Assembly: GCF_016545825.1 (NCBI RefSeq)
Contig: NC_052619.1
Span: forward strand, 1,875,501-1,939,500
DNA from: Eucalyptus grandis
Taxonomy: Eukaryota; Streptophyta; Magnoliopsida; Myrtales; Myrtaceae
Direction: 5' to 3'
DNA: 64,000 bases
The position numbers were made by a program, and so were the translations under genes. Each line of letters begins with the position of its first letter. The stretch's first letter is position 1. Shown piece by piece: positions 24,055-37,099 of this stretch. The notes under the pieces are model-generated. The model ran no database searches. It was not told the origin of the DNA and saw only the letters and a list, made by a program, of their open reading frames with translations.

Positions 24055-27000
24055 TCATACAAGACACCCCTTGAAGCCTTTTCGTAGGGCAGTTTCATCG
24101 AGGTTCCTCCCAATAAAGACAAGCTTGTTTATTCTCTTCTCATCAGGACCCCATACTTTTCCCGGACAGCCATCCAATGTTGAATGAACACCCTGAATGA
24201 TAGGCAATTTTTGAAGTAACATAAGATGAGGATTTGAACCAAAATGGCTAGAAAGAAGTTCATAAATACAAATAGTGGAACCTGGAATACGTATCGTTGC
24301 TCATAACCAGTCACAGATAGTACACCCTTCATTCTGTACAGGTCCTCCCCTTTTTGTTCAGTCAGTCTCTCAAACCAATCATCAACCTAATCCATGGACA
24401 TTGCATATGAGAGACATGTTTTAAACAGATATCATCACAGTTGAGCAAAAGCAAACTGCAAGTGCTAGATTACGGACAACATATAGAATGCAAATTCCCA
24501 TGCATAGTGACAAATATAGACTTACGCAAATTCAAAGGTCTCGTCATAAACCAAGAGATAAAGATTATATCTCAGACACAGATAAGGAAACATGCCTTAT
24601 CAACCTTTTTAAAACCACTGGTCAGTATTTGAATTTCACATATTTAAGCACCAAATGTGAGATGTAAAAGTACATTTTTAGTTTTACCAGTATACCCACA
24701 CTTTACTGAACAACAAATCATCGAGCGTTAAAGTGCTTGCATAAGCCAAGCTGCCAATGTTCATTCATCCTAACTAGAAATAGTGTAGGTAAGACGCTCA
24801 TTAGGCCTCTGAAACTCATCATTTTGTCTTCATAGATAGTAAAAGGGTATAAATGGGAGACAGGCTACATAGATCAGGAAGAGCTGAAGTATAAATTTAA
24901 ATTTATACCCAACCCGGAAACTTTCAAAACTATTGTCTCACTTGTCTCCTCACAATGCTTCTCCTTCAGGTTCTCTGCTTTCACTACGTTTGACAACCGC
25001 AGTAGAATTTTTCCAGCAAGGAATTTTAACAGTGGTTCATAAGGGCTACACTAGTGAACACAGATATCAGTAGCAGTCACTCAAAAAGAAAAAAAAAACA
25101 TGTCAAGAAAATTCATCAAAAAACACTATTGTCATGCATTCTCAATGGAGCTAGTGAGCCTACTGCACCCACTGCTTGCTTTTTGCTGCCAAATGGCAAT
25201 GGGCTGGGCTGACACTTTGGCCCATCAGATCAAGGTGACAAAATTCGAAGCAATGGTCCTCTATACCATTACAGATATGCTGACCAGACTGCACTACACA
25301 TCATATGGCACCCACAGTTACAAGAAGCTCAGGGCTAGTCCATAGACTCTCAAAGTGAATGACTATTCAAAATCATGGCTTCATATCTTATAGTGAAACT
25401 CATGTCCCTCATATATTACTCCTTGACAACAGCAATACCACAACTAATATACAAGAAGACGCATCACTGCATGCATATACTTCTCCTAGACTCATACATG
25501 CACCACACTGAAATGAAAGAGGAGCAAGACTTCTGCAAACAGTTCCTGGCCACCATATTATTCACTATCCCATAATTAAAGCCTCCAGGGTACAGAATAA
25601 ACTAACATCCAATTGGCACATCTTTTCACTGGGGAACCAAATGAATCAAAACATAGCACATACACCCCCATGGGTGATCAAAATCAAACCAACAAGATCT
25701 AAAACAGCTATGTAAATTTACCTCATCAAGATCCAGTGTACCCTCAGAAACAATACTGACGCTGGAAACTGCAGAATCATGCACATGATCATGATGATGA
25801 TGGTGATGATGCCCTTTGTGCTCTTCTGCATTACCTACACATGCTGGGAAATTCAGTCATCACAGGTAACAAAACTACATAGAATTAATCAAGATACGAG
25901 AAGACAAAAGCAAAACAAGTTTTGTACACATTACCATGCCCATGTTGATGTGCATGACAGGATGAGTCATCTCCATGAACTTCAGAATCAATTCTGCAGA
26001 GGTAACTGACAGGTTAGAACATGACAGCATGCTGTGCTGCAAAACTTCCGTTTAATTTACAACTAGTCATATATATACTGTTTTCCAAATTGTAGAAATA
26101 ACTACCTGTCCAGATCGTAACCTCCCACTCCCAAAACAAAATCCATGTCGACGCTTCCATATTTAGCTAGCTTGATTTGTGCCATCCCATTGATGTGCTG
26201 GAAAGTGCCAGTGCAGTCATAATTAGAAAATAATAAACTAAGACAAAACCGTTTCAAACTTCTCTAAGAAAACATAGCTCACTAGAAGCAGAAAATATAC
26301 GATGCTCGATGCACACATCAATTAGGGAGAAGTTACAGCTTACAACTCCATCAATTTCCACAAATTTTCAGAAATTTAGGTTCCATGTCATGGTACCTAT
26401 AGCTGGTTCACTGCCGGCATCACCCCGGAACAGATCTTATGTGCCTCAAAGAATCTTGCACTAGTACATCTATCACTATGTTATCCTTCCTCACAGTGTG
26501 TTCAGGGTGACTTATCCATTTCATAATACTCTTGGTTTTAAGATTCAGGATTTTAGCTTTATAAAATATAGAACATGGAAATCTTCAAAAGAGAGTAACT
26601 ATGGACATCTAAAGCCAGTTGAAGTCATGTAAAAAAATTTAATCATTAAAAACTTAAAATTACTTCTTTTGCTTGGCAGGAAATTCATTAAGTGCTTTTT
26701 CGATAAGTATGACCAGTCATCAGACCATACTGATTATCCACTTTCTCCATTTAACTTAGCTAAAGAAAAGTCCAGCTAACCAGAATATGAAGCAAAATGA
26801 ACAATGACCTCTGTTCCCAAACTCCTATTTGGAAGAACCAAGGCAACTCTCATTGTGGTGGGAAAGAGATAGAACACTGGAAATCTTCAAAAGAGAGTAA
26901 CTATGGACATCTAAAGCCAGTTGAAGTCATGTAAAAAATTTTAATCATTAAAAACTTAAAACTACTTCTTTTGCTTGGCAGGAAATTCATTAGGTGCTTT

Positions 27001-28982
27001 TTCAATAAATATGCCTAGTCATCAGACCATACTGATCATCCACTTTCTCCATTTGACTTAGCCAAAGAAAAGTCCAGCTAACCAGAATATGAAGCAAAAT
27101 GAACAATGACCTCTGTCCCCAAACTCCTATTTGGAAGAACCAAGGCAACTCTCATTGTGGTGGGAAAGTGAGAAATAATACTTCAAATTAACCCATCTCC
27201 AATTGGCTTCCACAAATGCTATTAGGAGTAAAAAAGGATGGAAAGAAAGAATTTTAGTGTGGCCATTACTCCTTTTAATTCAGTTTATAGGCAATGTATA
27301 TGCAAGTTTCAGCCATTAAACATGATTCCAGCTAGCAACTTATGGTCTGCAAGACACAGTCATCCTGTGTTCTAACCAATACCAGAGGAAGTTGAGATGT
27401 GTTTTCATCACCATTCTAGCTCTAGAGTTACATAAAGAAACTTCCTATCCAACTCCAGATCACCCTCTTTCCTTACAGAATATTAGTGCCCACTGCAAAA
27501 GCATACCTTGATCCTTTTAGTCAATATATCCAGTTCAGCTTCAGTTGCTAAATCAATCTGCCAATATATAAAGGAAAAGATCTTAAGAGAGTGAAATTGA
27601 AAAGTATGCCCCTAGGCCCTTTATTAAAAAGAAAAGGATGGAAGCAAAAGTGAGAAGAATATTTGCAAGCATTAGTCCACCTTGTTTATAATAATACGGT
27701 CAGCATAAGCGATTTGTTCAACTGCTTCATTTACAACAAATCTCGGTTTCACTTCATTTAAGTGCCTCATAACATGCTTGGAGTCAACCAAGGTAACAAC
27801 ACCATCCAATTTCACGTATCTTGAAACCAATTCATCAGAACAAAATGTGTCAATAACTGGACCTGGCTTAGCAAGGCCTGCAAGAGTGTTTCGTATTAAT
27901 GCATAAGTGATTAAAAAAAAATTGGGTTTAAATGTATCATAATCTAAATATCAAGACCACAGAACCAATTGAAAACCCACAAATATAGCATATATAAGTG
28001 CAGCCATTGAGAACATGAGATGAGCAAACACAAAATTCTGCAAGGGCAACAGTAGTCAATTAAATGATATAAATTATTCATCCGCGTGAGTTACCTGTGG
28101 TTTCGATCACAATATGATCAAATTTGTACCTTTTCTTCTTAACCAACTCCAGCAACATCTTCACCAAGTCTCCACGTACAGTACAGCATAAGCACCCGTT
28201 GTTAACCATTATAATTTCCTCGGACGCGGAAGAATGACTTGCGACCAACGAACCATCAATATCCACCTCACCAAACTGAAAAGGCGGAGAGTTAAACAAC
28301 CAATGAGCATCTGCATCATCAATTCTAATCGCATAACCGTTAAACTACAGCTGTTGAATGGGACCGCACGCCCCAACCAGACAGCCACTATCTCCTCTAA
28401 GCACATAGGTATAAGCAATACCAGAAAGAGCCCTTTTTTAAGCAAACTGGCAATTACCCATGAGAGACCACAAGAACCATGACGAAATTAATAACCTCAG
28501 ATTCAGTATTCTGCAAAGGATGTGAACGGGGTTACCTCATTTTCAATAACAGCGATCCGCTTGCCATGTTGGGCTGTCAGAATATGGTTGAGCAGAGTCG
28601 TCTACACCACAAACACTCTCAGCTCAGAACCACTATCGCAGCAGAACACCAATCAACAACAGTTCGCTAAACCAACAAGAAAAAGAGAAAAAGGGTGCCG
28701 AACCTTCCCGGAGCCGAGGAAGCCGGTGATCACCGTGGCGGGCACGCGGTCGTCGAGACCGAGCGCCGCCGCCGCCGCCGCCCCGGCTCCGTCTTCGACC
28801 CTGTAGTCCGGCTCGGAGACGAAGGTCCTGACGTCCCGGCGACGAGAAATGAGGGAGTGGAGGCTTCGGAGGAGTTGGAGCGCGGGAGAAGAAGGGGCGG
28901 CGGTGCAGCGCGGCTGGAGATGGAGACGAAGGTTGCCGCCGCTCGACGCCGCCCTGGAAATCAAGAATCTGAGCGTCGCCAT
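24055..28982 (-). CDS. CobW/ZNG1-type G3E GTPase (zinc metallochaperone family), organelle presequence likely
   Basis: Ten exons: 28982-28704, 28601-28536, 28275-28095, 27877-27681, 27557-27507, 26197-26106, 25993-25935, 25834-25722, 24386-24282 and 24192-24055. They total 1281 bp, or 426 residues, with every junction in frame. The first ~60 residues (MATLRFLISRAASSGG, then Arg/Ser-rich) look like a mitochondrial or plastid presequence. Walker A, GFLGSGK-TTLLN, is split by intron 1; exon 3 has the CxCC metal motif in GCLCCTVRGDL and ends in ETTG; NKID is the G4 motif. A His-rich loop (HQHGHG then seven consecutive His in exon 8) precedes the C-terminal domain (VTGYEQRYVFQ, IFGRNLDE-like end). 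This family uses GTP hydrolysis to load metal, zinc in ZNG1 proteins, into client enzymes; the client here is unknown. The start is the first ATG in frame. Exon 10 and its 3' flank lie in the duplicated block. Confidence 0.92.
26577..27170 (-). repeat. 302-bp tandem duplication in GTPase intron 5
   Basis: Two units, period 302 (GGAAATCTTCAAAAGAGAG at about 26577 and 26879), almost identical. They make up nearly half of the 1.3-kb intron. No effect on coding is visible. Confidence 0.88.
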
Positions 28983-29319
28983 TGCCGGAGCTTCGAGGAA
29001 GGAATTGCCCTCCGCCGGTGACGGGAGGTTTTTTGTGGGGGAAGAAGCGGTTGGGTTAAACCTTGAGAAGGAGAGTAAGGGTTTAAGAGGGAAAAAGGAG
29101 GAGATGGCCGAAGTCGAAATGGACTGGGCCGAGCTCGGCCCATGGGCCCTGATGATGGGCAAGAACCGAATGCTGAGATTTCATGTTTGTTGAGATGTTG
29201 GTCCAAACGAAAAAAAAGACGACATTTTTTTGCATGGGCTTTAGCTTATGCGAGTGACGCGACAGACCAGGAGTGAGCATGGTTCGAGTAAGTGGTAACC
29301 AGGAACCACTCACTAAAAA

Positions 29320-30198
29320 GGGGAAATTTCAAATAAGGGCTTAAAGTGAATCTATTTTTTCAAATAAGAATCTAAAGTGAAATTTGTGTCAAATAAGGAC
29401 CCGAAGTGAATTTATTATTTCAAATAAGGACCCAAAATGAATTTTGTGTCAAATAAGGACCAAAGTGATCAAGTTGATTTCTATTGAGGACCTTAGCTCA
29501 CCGGCAAACATTTTCTAGCGATTAAAATATGGGCAATTTTGTCAGAAATTTGTGATTGGAAAAAAAGGGAAAAATTCTAAATTAATTAAGTTTAGGTTAT
29601 TCATTAGATGTTTACGTTTTCTTCTTTCTTCTCCCCCGCTGCTCCTCAACCAAATCGCTACCCGGTCAGCGTCATGACTCGATTCTCATCGCTCCTTGCC
29701 TTGCTCGACCGGAGGAAAATTTGGGACCGGTGGAGAATTTGGGTCTCCACAAACAAACAAAGAAGAATCTGGTTTTGTTCTTTTTTTTTAATTTGTGCCT
29801 CAACTGGCAGAAAATTTGGGTCTTTGATTTTGCGGATGATGGGTACAAGGAATGGGGAGAACTTCGGTCTTTGACTTTGCAAAGGATAGGTATAAGGAAT
29901 GGGGAGACCATAGAAAACCTAGGGTTTTTTGTTTATGTTTTAGGATTTGTTAATTTTCCCTAGATTTTTTTTGGACAAAATTGCCCAAACTCCGATCGTC
30001 GGAAATGACACATGCTTGGTAGTTGGTGAATATTTGGCTAACCAACAAGCTTAGGTCCTTATTTGGAATTGATTCAATCACTTTGGGTCCTTATTTGAGA
30101 TAATAAATCCACTTTAGGTTTTTATCTGACACAAAATTCATTTCGGATCCGTATTTGAGAAAATTGATTCACTTCGGGTACTTATTTGGAATTTTTCC
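29320..30198. mobile_element. Non-autonomous Mutator-like element (879 bp)
   Basis: A 9-bp target duplication CACTAAAAA lies at 29311-29319 and 30199-30207. The TIRs start GGGGAAATTTCAAATAAG (left) and GGAAAAATTCCAAATAAG (right, reversed). Each arm of roughly 150-180 bp contains several CAAATAAGGACCCAAAGTG-like repeats. There is no transposase. It lies about 340 bp upstream of the GTPase start codon. Confidence 0.82.
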
Positions 30199-30207
30199 CA
30201 CTAAAAA

Positions 30208-32975
30208 TTGGTTCCAAAAAATCGAAATCGAGACGCGCCCGTTAGTTCCACAGACCCATTCAAAAACCAGACCACCGATTCAATCCGATTCTTGAGTGAG
30301 TCCTTGGAATCGGTCCCCAATCCATACAAACCTTATTCAGCCTTATAGTTTGATTGAATTGTGAGCCATTAGTTTTTATTAAGGATTGAAAATGATTGGG
30401 CAAAACCAATAGATAATACTCGTTAGCTAAAAACTTAATTTCTTCGAAAGTCGTGCTGTGATCCTTTTAAGATTTCCCGACACTAGAAACATGTAGAAAA
30501 TTAGACTCCATGATAAACATCCTAACCTCTACATAAGTTAAAACATTAATCGTTTGATCCATCTTTTTTCAAAGCCAACCTAATTTAATCATGGGAATGG
30601 CTAAAGAGAGATCTATTTATACTCTTAAAACAAGCTATTGGCTCTTATGGACATCTCCAATTGGCTTTCTCTTTCCTTTATGTTTGTTTATTTGTTTTGA
30701 TTGAGAAAGAAAGTAAATGGATTATTAGAATTGAAAAAAAAATAGGGGGCAAATCCTATTACACACCCATGAAACAAAATTATTCAATAATATTTGATAA
30801 CTACAAATATACATATATGTACAAATATATTTGTTTGAAAAACTACAAAATAATTAAGTAATTGAAATGGAATTTCTTTTTTTAAATATATATACTGCTT
30901 CGGTCTGGGTGGACGGGCAAAGGGTTCCATGCCTAGAATCGAGAATTTGACCAATACTCACCAGTTCCACTAAATAAGAACCAAGAACCAAACTAGCTCT
31001 CACGGGAATTGCTAGTTTCGGTTCAATCCAATCGGGTTCTAGGCAATCCAGGTAGTTCTCGATTCTTTTGCACACCTTTACGATGGACAAATTCAATCAT
31101 CGCAATGTGAAGATTATGTGTAGATTCGCGATTTTTTTGTAGGGTCTGATGTGGGTTACTTAGATTCTTGACAATTGCATCTAGTAGTTTTAAATGGAAA
31201 ATGACACAAATAGTCCCTGAATTTTAGTTCCCTAAACTATAGCCAAATGTATAATGTGGTTCCTCAACTTTCAATTTGTTCAATGTGATTCATAAACTTT
31301 TAGTATATGTTTAGCTCAGTCCCTGAATCATATGAAAATGTACCAAAAGTTAGGACAATATTGAACAAATCAAAAGTTTATAGACAATATTATATATTAA
31401 GCCAAAGTTCATGATAGATCATTTGTCTCATGATTCCTAATTTTAATCTATACAGGAGCTGCTAAAGAACAAGTTCTTTCCCCCACGCCTCATCAAAGTC
31501 ACTTTGGTAGTTCCGTTCCCCGCTAGTAGAAGATAAGACATACTTGCATGCTCCGACTGCAGCGAGCCTAACTGCACGCCCGTCCTAACTGCACGCCCGT
31601 CCTTAGATTAGACGACCCCTACGTGGATCCCACATTATCTAATGGTATACATGAACCGAGGCTGCGTGCGCTCAGAGCATGCAGAGATCCTTTCCGTAGA
31701 AGAGGGGCACTTCGAGGTTTTGATTTCAGCTGAAATTTGACTGGAACAAATGATGAAGCAAGTACTGGTGGCCCTCCTCAAACAGACAAATGAAGGTGGA
31801 GAAATGGCCAAAGAACACGGAACATGGAGGCAAGGCAGACAGTGAATCGACATACAGCATGGAGCGCCATAAGAATGACAAGAAAGAAAGAGAAAAACAT
31901 AGCCTCATCTGCATTTAACAGTTACTGAGGATGTAAAAGCACCAGGAACTCTGCAAATATCATCTTTCTTCAAGTTTACATCAGTTGGACCCTTTGGTTT
32001 GTTTTGTTTTTGCCAGTAATTCGAGTGCGTCGGCTCGGGCGCAAAAGAATATTTGACTATTTCCATCTCAAGAGGGTGTCTTATCGAGTATTTACAAAAG
32101 CCGCCGTTAGATTTATTTAGAGCGCAATCGCAATAATTCCGAAGACTGATTCGGATTCCTGAGTGCGCATCCTATTTTTCAAAACGACAGTTGAGTAGTA
32201 CTCATAACAAATTCCCATCCACTCACCCGGTCTGAATCAACGTTTGAGATAAAGAACCTTCACGTGGCCTACATTATCTTTCCTTTTACTGGGAAAAAAC
32301 ATCACTAAGGGAAACAGAAAGCAAAAGCCTGAAGACGACATTGACAATATAATAAGAAGCCGACTCCTTCAGCAGGAGTTTGGCCGTAGAGACAAGACAG
32401 GAAAATTCCCTTTGTCGCCCCTTTCTCGATTTGCAAGAATCAAGGGCTCCATTAGAACGTACTCAGCTTCTTCTTTTGGTATCAAAAGCGGCTTTACTGA
32501 GAAAAATGATGCAGTAACACATGATTTAGGAGATGGGTCTGTCTGCCTCAGCCTGTACCGAAAAGCTAGAATCAAGAAGTTCGAAGCACACTTCCCAGTT
32601 CAATAAACCCTGGCCAAAATGAGCTCCCAAAGTCCCATAGGCAATAGAAGTGCTAGGAAGAACTGACTTGATGAACAGAAAGAATCTTATAAATTCCAAC
32701 TCAAATCACTTACAAAAGCACAATCACCCACCATCACCACAAATTCAGTATTGCCAAACTACCATAAAAAAAAGCTCCTCTACACAACCCTACCAAGTAC
32801 ATGCACAAGTTCCACCATTAAATTCGACAGGATGATAAAAACCGTTTCAGCCATCGTTACACAAACTCCTATGTCTTCCGAAGTAGCTCTATCATGAAGG
32901 GGAAGGAGAGAGGGGGGAGAGAGAAGGAGGGGGACAGAGAGAGAGAGAGAGAGAGTTAGTAGCAATTCCTGGTTT
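30208..32975. other. Intergenic between GTPase promoter side and Atg22-like gene
   Basis: No gene seen. The flanks of the Mutator-like element (29266-29310, and 30208 to about 31080) contain GTGAGCATGGTTCGAG and a reversed GGTGTGCAAAAGAATCGAG, possibly the ends of an older hAT-type element into which the Mutator-like one jumped. No 8-bp duplication was found. The right part holds the 3' flank of the Atg22-like gene with a (GA)n run near 32937-32955. Confidence 0.4.
31196..31430. mobile_element. Possible small TIR element
   Basis: The left AAAATGACACAAATAGTCCC and the right end, reversed (ATGAGACAAATGATCTATC), are similar, with AT-rich, inverted-repeat-like DNA between. No clear target duplication. 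Confidence 0.3.
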
Positions 32976-35900
32976 CTATGGTCCTTCCAAATGCAGCGGG
33001 TTCTTCACCATACCACGCCTCGGCGAACCTTTCTCGTCGTCTTCCCTCACATTGCCTGCAGCTAGGGCCCCACCGAGATCACTTACATTCCCAAAGACGA
33101 ACATCACTGCCCCAAGAATTGCGCAAATGAAGGCAATACCGAAAGAAGTGCTCACACTCCGTGGGACAACTGATGCAATGCCAAAGCCCGCACAGGTTCC
33201 CAACACTTTCACCCACGAATACCACACAGAGAAAGCACCTTCCTTTCCAGATGGCGCACAGTCCAACACCAAAATCCTACCATAAGCATACAAGATTCCT
33301 GCTGCCGTGCTCTGCAAAGTTGCAAAGAAAATCACATGTCCCTTGTTCCAAGTTTTGTTGCGATAGTAGAATCCAACCCCGCAAGTGATCATCGAGAGAA
33401 GGAAGCCCAGTAGCTGCATTTTCACTGCATTTGCCTTGATGAGGTTCTGAAGTGGGTGCAACAGCGGCAAAGAAACCAGAGGGAAGAGGAAATAAGTCAA
33501 CCAGAAATAAAGCACAAAGACAGGTTTCAGGCACAACTCCCCGACTAAAAAGAGCACCGCCCCTGTGAAGATGCACATTGTTGTAAACGATGACAGGAAG
33601 ACGCCAACAAGGCTTCCCACTGCATGAGGGTAGCTAAAGATGGAGATAATATAAGTAAATGGTGGAGGAGGAGATTCTGGACCTGGCCTATACGCCACAA
33701 TTACGTAAAGAATGCCGAGAAGCCAAAAAAGGCCACCGAAGATTGAAACCACCCACAAGCTGATAAATCTATCTTTCTGATCAAGCATGTGATAAGAGAA
33801 TGCAGAAATTAATGCAGCACCAAAGCAACCAGCCGCCGTGGCATAAAGCGAGAGCCAACCCGAGACAGATCTCCTGACATGGAATTGGCTCTTCTTGAGA
33901 AGAGGGCCCGAGAAACCACGGATCATGAGGCCAAGATTGCGGGTGTGGGCAGCTGAGGACACCAGACTGGCAGCCACGATCACCACGATATATGGCAGAA
34001 AGATCCAAGGTGTGCGGAAAAATCCTGCCGGAAGACAGAAGATAGCTCCAACAACCGTGGCAGCTCCGGCAATTAGCTGTTGGTACTGCCCATGGTCAAG
34101 GCGCATGGAGACAAAGTTCAACAAAGGCGCAGCCAAAACCAAACCTATGAACCAACAAACCGCAGTCCATTCCAGAGGGGAAATATTAGCCTCATTTGTT
34201 GACCGGTGCGTCAGCCCTACAAACCTGGAGATTAATCCAATCAAGAAATAAGTCTCACGTCATAGGCAAACGAAACATCCATTGATAAACCAGCACGCCT
34301 AAGAATTGCAAGATTTAATTAGGTCAGGCGTCTAGAATTGTGAGACTAAATTAGGTCATGCGAGCTGGTTAGCTTTCAAAGGTCATTTCTAGTCATAGAC
34401 TCCTGTTCAAATGCAATGAACAGGAAGAATGTACATTACAATTCAATTTTGGCCAGCTTATCCTTGTAGGAGGGAGTGGTAAGTCCAGGGCTCCTTCCAG
34501 TTCATTCAAACAATACCACACAAATGTCACAGCATCTCAGTCTAATATCCCAAGAATAATCTCTTAGCCCCGACCATTGCGGTCAAGGTTTTCAAAAATT
34601 GGAGAATTCGTACCAAGCAATGGCTACAACAAACAGCAACCATTAGATGAGGTGGATCCCACAAGGGACACACTCGATTCGAATGGCCCCCGTTCCCCGG
34701 TCGGATACACACACGCCCTACGAAGCATTTCCGAAGGGCCTTTCGTGTAATTTCACGAAGACAATGGGTCCTTTCTTTTTCTTTTCTTTCCCCCCAAACC
34801 AAACAGTCTTCAAAGCACCTCTTTTTCAAAGCATGGTCCCCCCAGAGCAGGTCTAGGCCTTTTCCTCCGTCCCTCCTCAGTCGTTTCAAATTTTTTGAAA
34901 GTCTCTCTGAAATCTTGTGTGCGTGTGGCGTTTGTTGTTGGTTCACATCAAATATAAAAGTTTCACACCCCAAGACCCAGGGCCGAGTGGCCCCCACCCC
35001 AAATCCCTACTCGCCCTCTCCTGTCGGTTTCACCATTAAAGCAGCTGTTTTTTTTCTATCCAAACATCATTTATTCAACACCCTCCTCGCCCTCATTTTA
35101 CTTTTCCCCCTGATCTTTTCGGGCAGGCTCTCCACTTTTTTTCCATTTTACCCCCCCGAAAAAGTTCGAATTTTCAACCGTGCCCCCTCAACTAAACGCC
35201 ATTAAAGAACCAACGGTCGCTTCCAACTTCCCTAAGTATATACGAGGCACTGAACCACACCACGCCATTGAATAAAGCCAAAAGACTCCGCAAAGATCAA
35301 TCCTTTGAGATCTATACTTATGCAAAACGCATGATTATAGCCTGGTTCTGTGGCTACGAAGGTTTCCGAGGTTTTTTTTCTTTTTCTTTTTTTTCTTTTG
35401 TTATAAAGTAACAAACTTGTAAATAATAAAATAGTGTCCGCAAGCCGACAAAAGCGAGAGGGCCTTCCCAACGCTCGATTTGTCTGGACTCGCTTAGCAT
35501 GAACCCAGCAGCAAAGACCCATCATTTTAACGGAGATTTTTTTGGGACATGGTTGTACTGGCTGGATCTTTCTCTACTTGAAGCACTCAAAACCCTCATG
35601 AGAGCGACCATGCCCGTGAATCTTTCTCCGTGGCTATACAGCTTCCCATGTCTTTTTTTTCTTTTTTTACCTTTCGTCCGTTCGTTTTCCCCCTTATTTC
35701 ACAGCGCGAGCTCACATTCTCGTGCTCAGGCTCTTTTTTTTGGGAACGAGGGAGGAGGAGGGACGGTGGGGGAGAGCTAAAAACGAGAACAGAACAAGGC
35801 TTCACGAGGTGGTGGGGTTCTTGCTCAACAACTCTTAACAAGAAAAAGTAGGGAAAAAAAGGGAAGGTTTTGAACGTTTCGTGCCAGTTCGTCACCCTGT

Positions 35901-36409
35901 TCTTGACACTAGAAGCATAATTTTCACGCAAAAAATTTAGCAGCAACAGGCAAGACATCACGACAACGAAACACTGCGAAAACCTTAAGACGTAGGAGAA
36001 GGGTAAGGAGCGGAAAGAAGGAAGGACAAAAGAAAACTCACAGTCTCATCTCCTTCTCGCGACAGGTCATGCCCTTGTGGCTCTTGGTCCAGCCCTGGGA
36101 CGGCGCCGGCGGGGCGCCGACGACCTGGCTGATGATGAGCGGGAAGACGATGGGGATGAGCGCGGTCTCTATGAAGTAGGTGCAGAAGCCGTACAGGTGC
36201 CACCCCCACACCTCCACCTTCGACGGCTTCTCCTCGGCGTCGTACGCCCCGTACGGGTCCCGCGCCCTCTCTATCTGCAGCCCAACCCCGCCCCCGCCGC
36301 CTCCCCCGCCGCTGCCGCCGCGCGCGTCCGTCGTGGCCAGCACCTTCCCGATGGACGTCCCCCCAGAAGACCCCCGGCTGTTCCCGCCGTCAGCGGCCGA
36401 GTCCGCCAT
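32976..36409 (-). CDS. Atg22/MFS-like multi-pass membrane protein
   Basis: Two exons, 36409-36042 and 34224-32976, joined in frame across a 1.8-kb intron (donor GTGAGT; acceptor TCTCCAG). They give 538 residues. The upstream frame is open but has no earlier ATG, so the ATG at 36409 (MADSAADGG) is the start. Residues 1-~65 are Gly/Ser-rich with a run of Gly. Then comes VEVWGWHLYGFCTYFIETAL, resembling the first-span signature of Atg22/UMF1-type MFS proteins (GW..Y.F). Exon 2 has about ten further hydrophobic segments and ends in a short charged tail. Plant members are annotated as Atg22-like or MFS proteins of unknown substrate; yeast Atg22 exports amino acids from the vacuole. Transport role and membrane are inferences only. 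Confidence 0.82.
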
Positions 36410-36590
36410 TTTGGCCCCGGAGCTCAAGCGCGAAGCTTTCCCGAGCAGGGACGAGAACGACGAAAACTTGGTAAGCCTAGCGAGACAGGAGGACGGGACG
36501 AATTTACGCAAACGCCCTCGACGAAGAACCCTAGAGAGAAGGCAGCAGGCAAGAAGGAAGAGGGAAAAATGGTGGTGGGTTTTCTAGAGA

Positions 36591-36830
36591 GAGAGAGTGT
36601 ATAAATGAGAGAGAGAGAAAGAGAGAGAGAGAGACGAAGGTGGCAAAGTGGAAATAATGATTTTGTTGAGGAGGAGGGTGGTAGGGAGGGAGAGAGAGAG
36701 AGAGAGAAAAAAAGGCGTGCGGAACAGCTGGTTTTTGCGAGACTATCGAGAGAAAGAGAGAGAGAGAGAGAGAGAGACTGAGACTGTGGAGTCTAGAGAG
36801 AGTCTAGAGAGAGAGAGAGAGAGCTTGGGT
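36591..36830 (-). promoter_or_regulatory. GA/CT microsatellite upstream of the Atg22-like gene
   Basis: Several (GA)n runs, read as (CT)n in the gene's direction, lie 180-420 bp before the ATG. CT-rich leaders and GAGA elements are common at plant transcription starts, so this may be 5' UTR or core promoter. A second (CT)n block is at 36989-37068. No start site is proven. Confidence 0.5.
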
Positions 36831-37099
36831 GGATCTTTAAACTACTGAACAAAGCTCACATCGTTTTAAGGGGGGAGGGCGTTAATAAAAGAAGGGGGGG
36901 GAAAGCAGTTTAAGAGGGCGCCATTAACGAGGCTGTGTCTTTATGCCCTAAAAAGCCACCATGGTAGGGGCCCCTTCGTTCTCAAATGGTCTCTCTCTCT
37001 CTTTCTCTCTCTATCTCTCTCTCTGCTTTGCTCTGTTTTTTCTCTCTCTCTCTCTCTCTGTTTCTCTCTCAACTGTGAGGGGCCGTTTCTCATGTACTG

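Larger units (their letters stand above)
19179..26164. repeat. Segmental duplication, right copy (B)
   Basis: Collinear with 1-11680. It continues without a break into the rest of the GTPase gene on the right and into PLR exon 1 on the left, so this copy keeps the complete gene context. The only large insertion relative to A is 20130-21226. Confidence 0.93.

Noticed and set aside
29266..31080. hAT-type element around the Mutator-like insert
   Set aside because: The end sequences are suggestive, but no 8-bp target duplication could be found, so it is mentioned only as a possibility under the intergenic entry.
34542..34997. 151-codon minus-strand frame in the large intron of the Atg22-like gene
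   Set aside because: Intronic, no domain; the exon 1 to exon 2 join is in frame without it.
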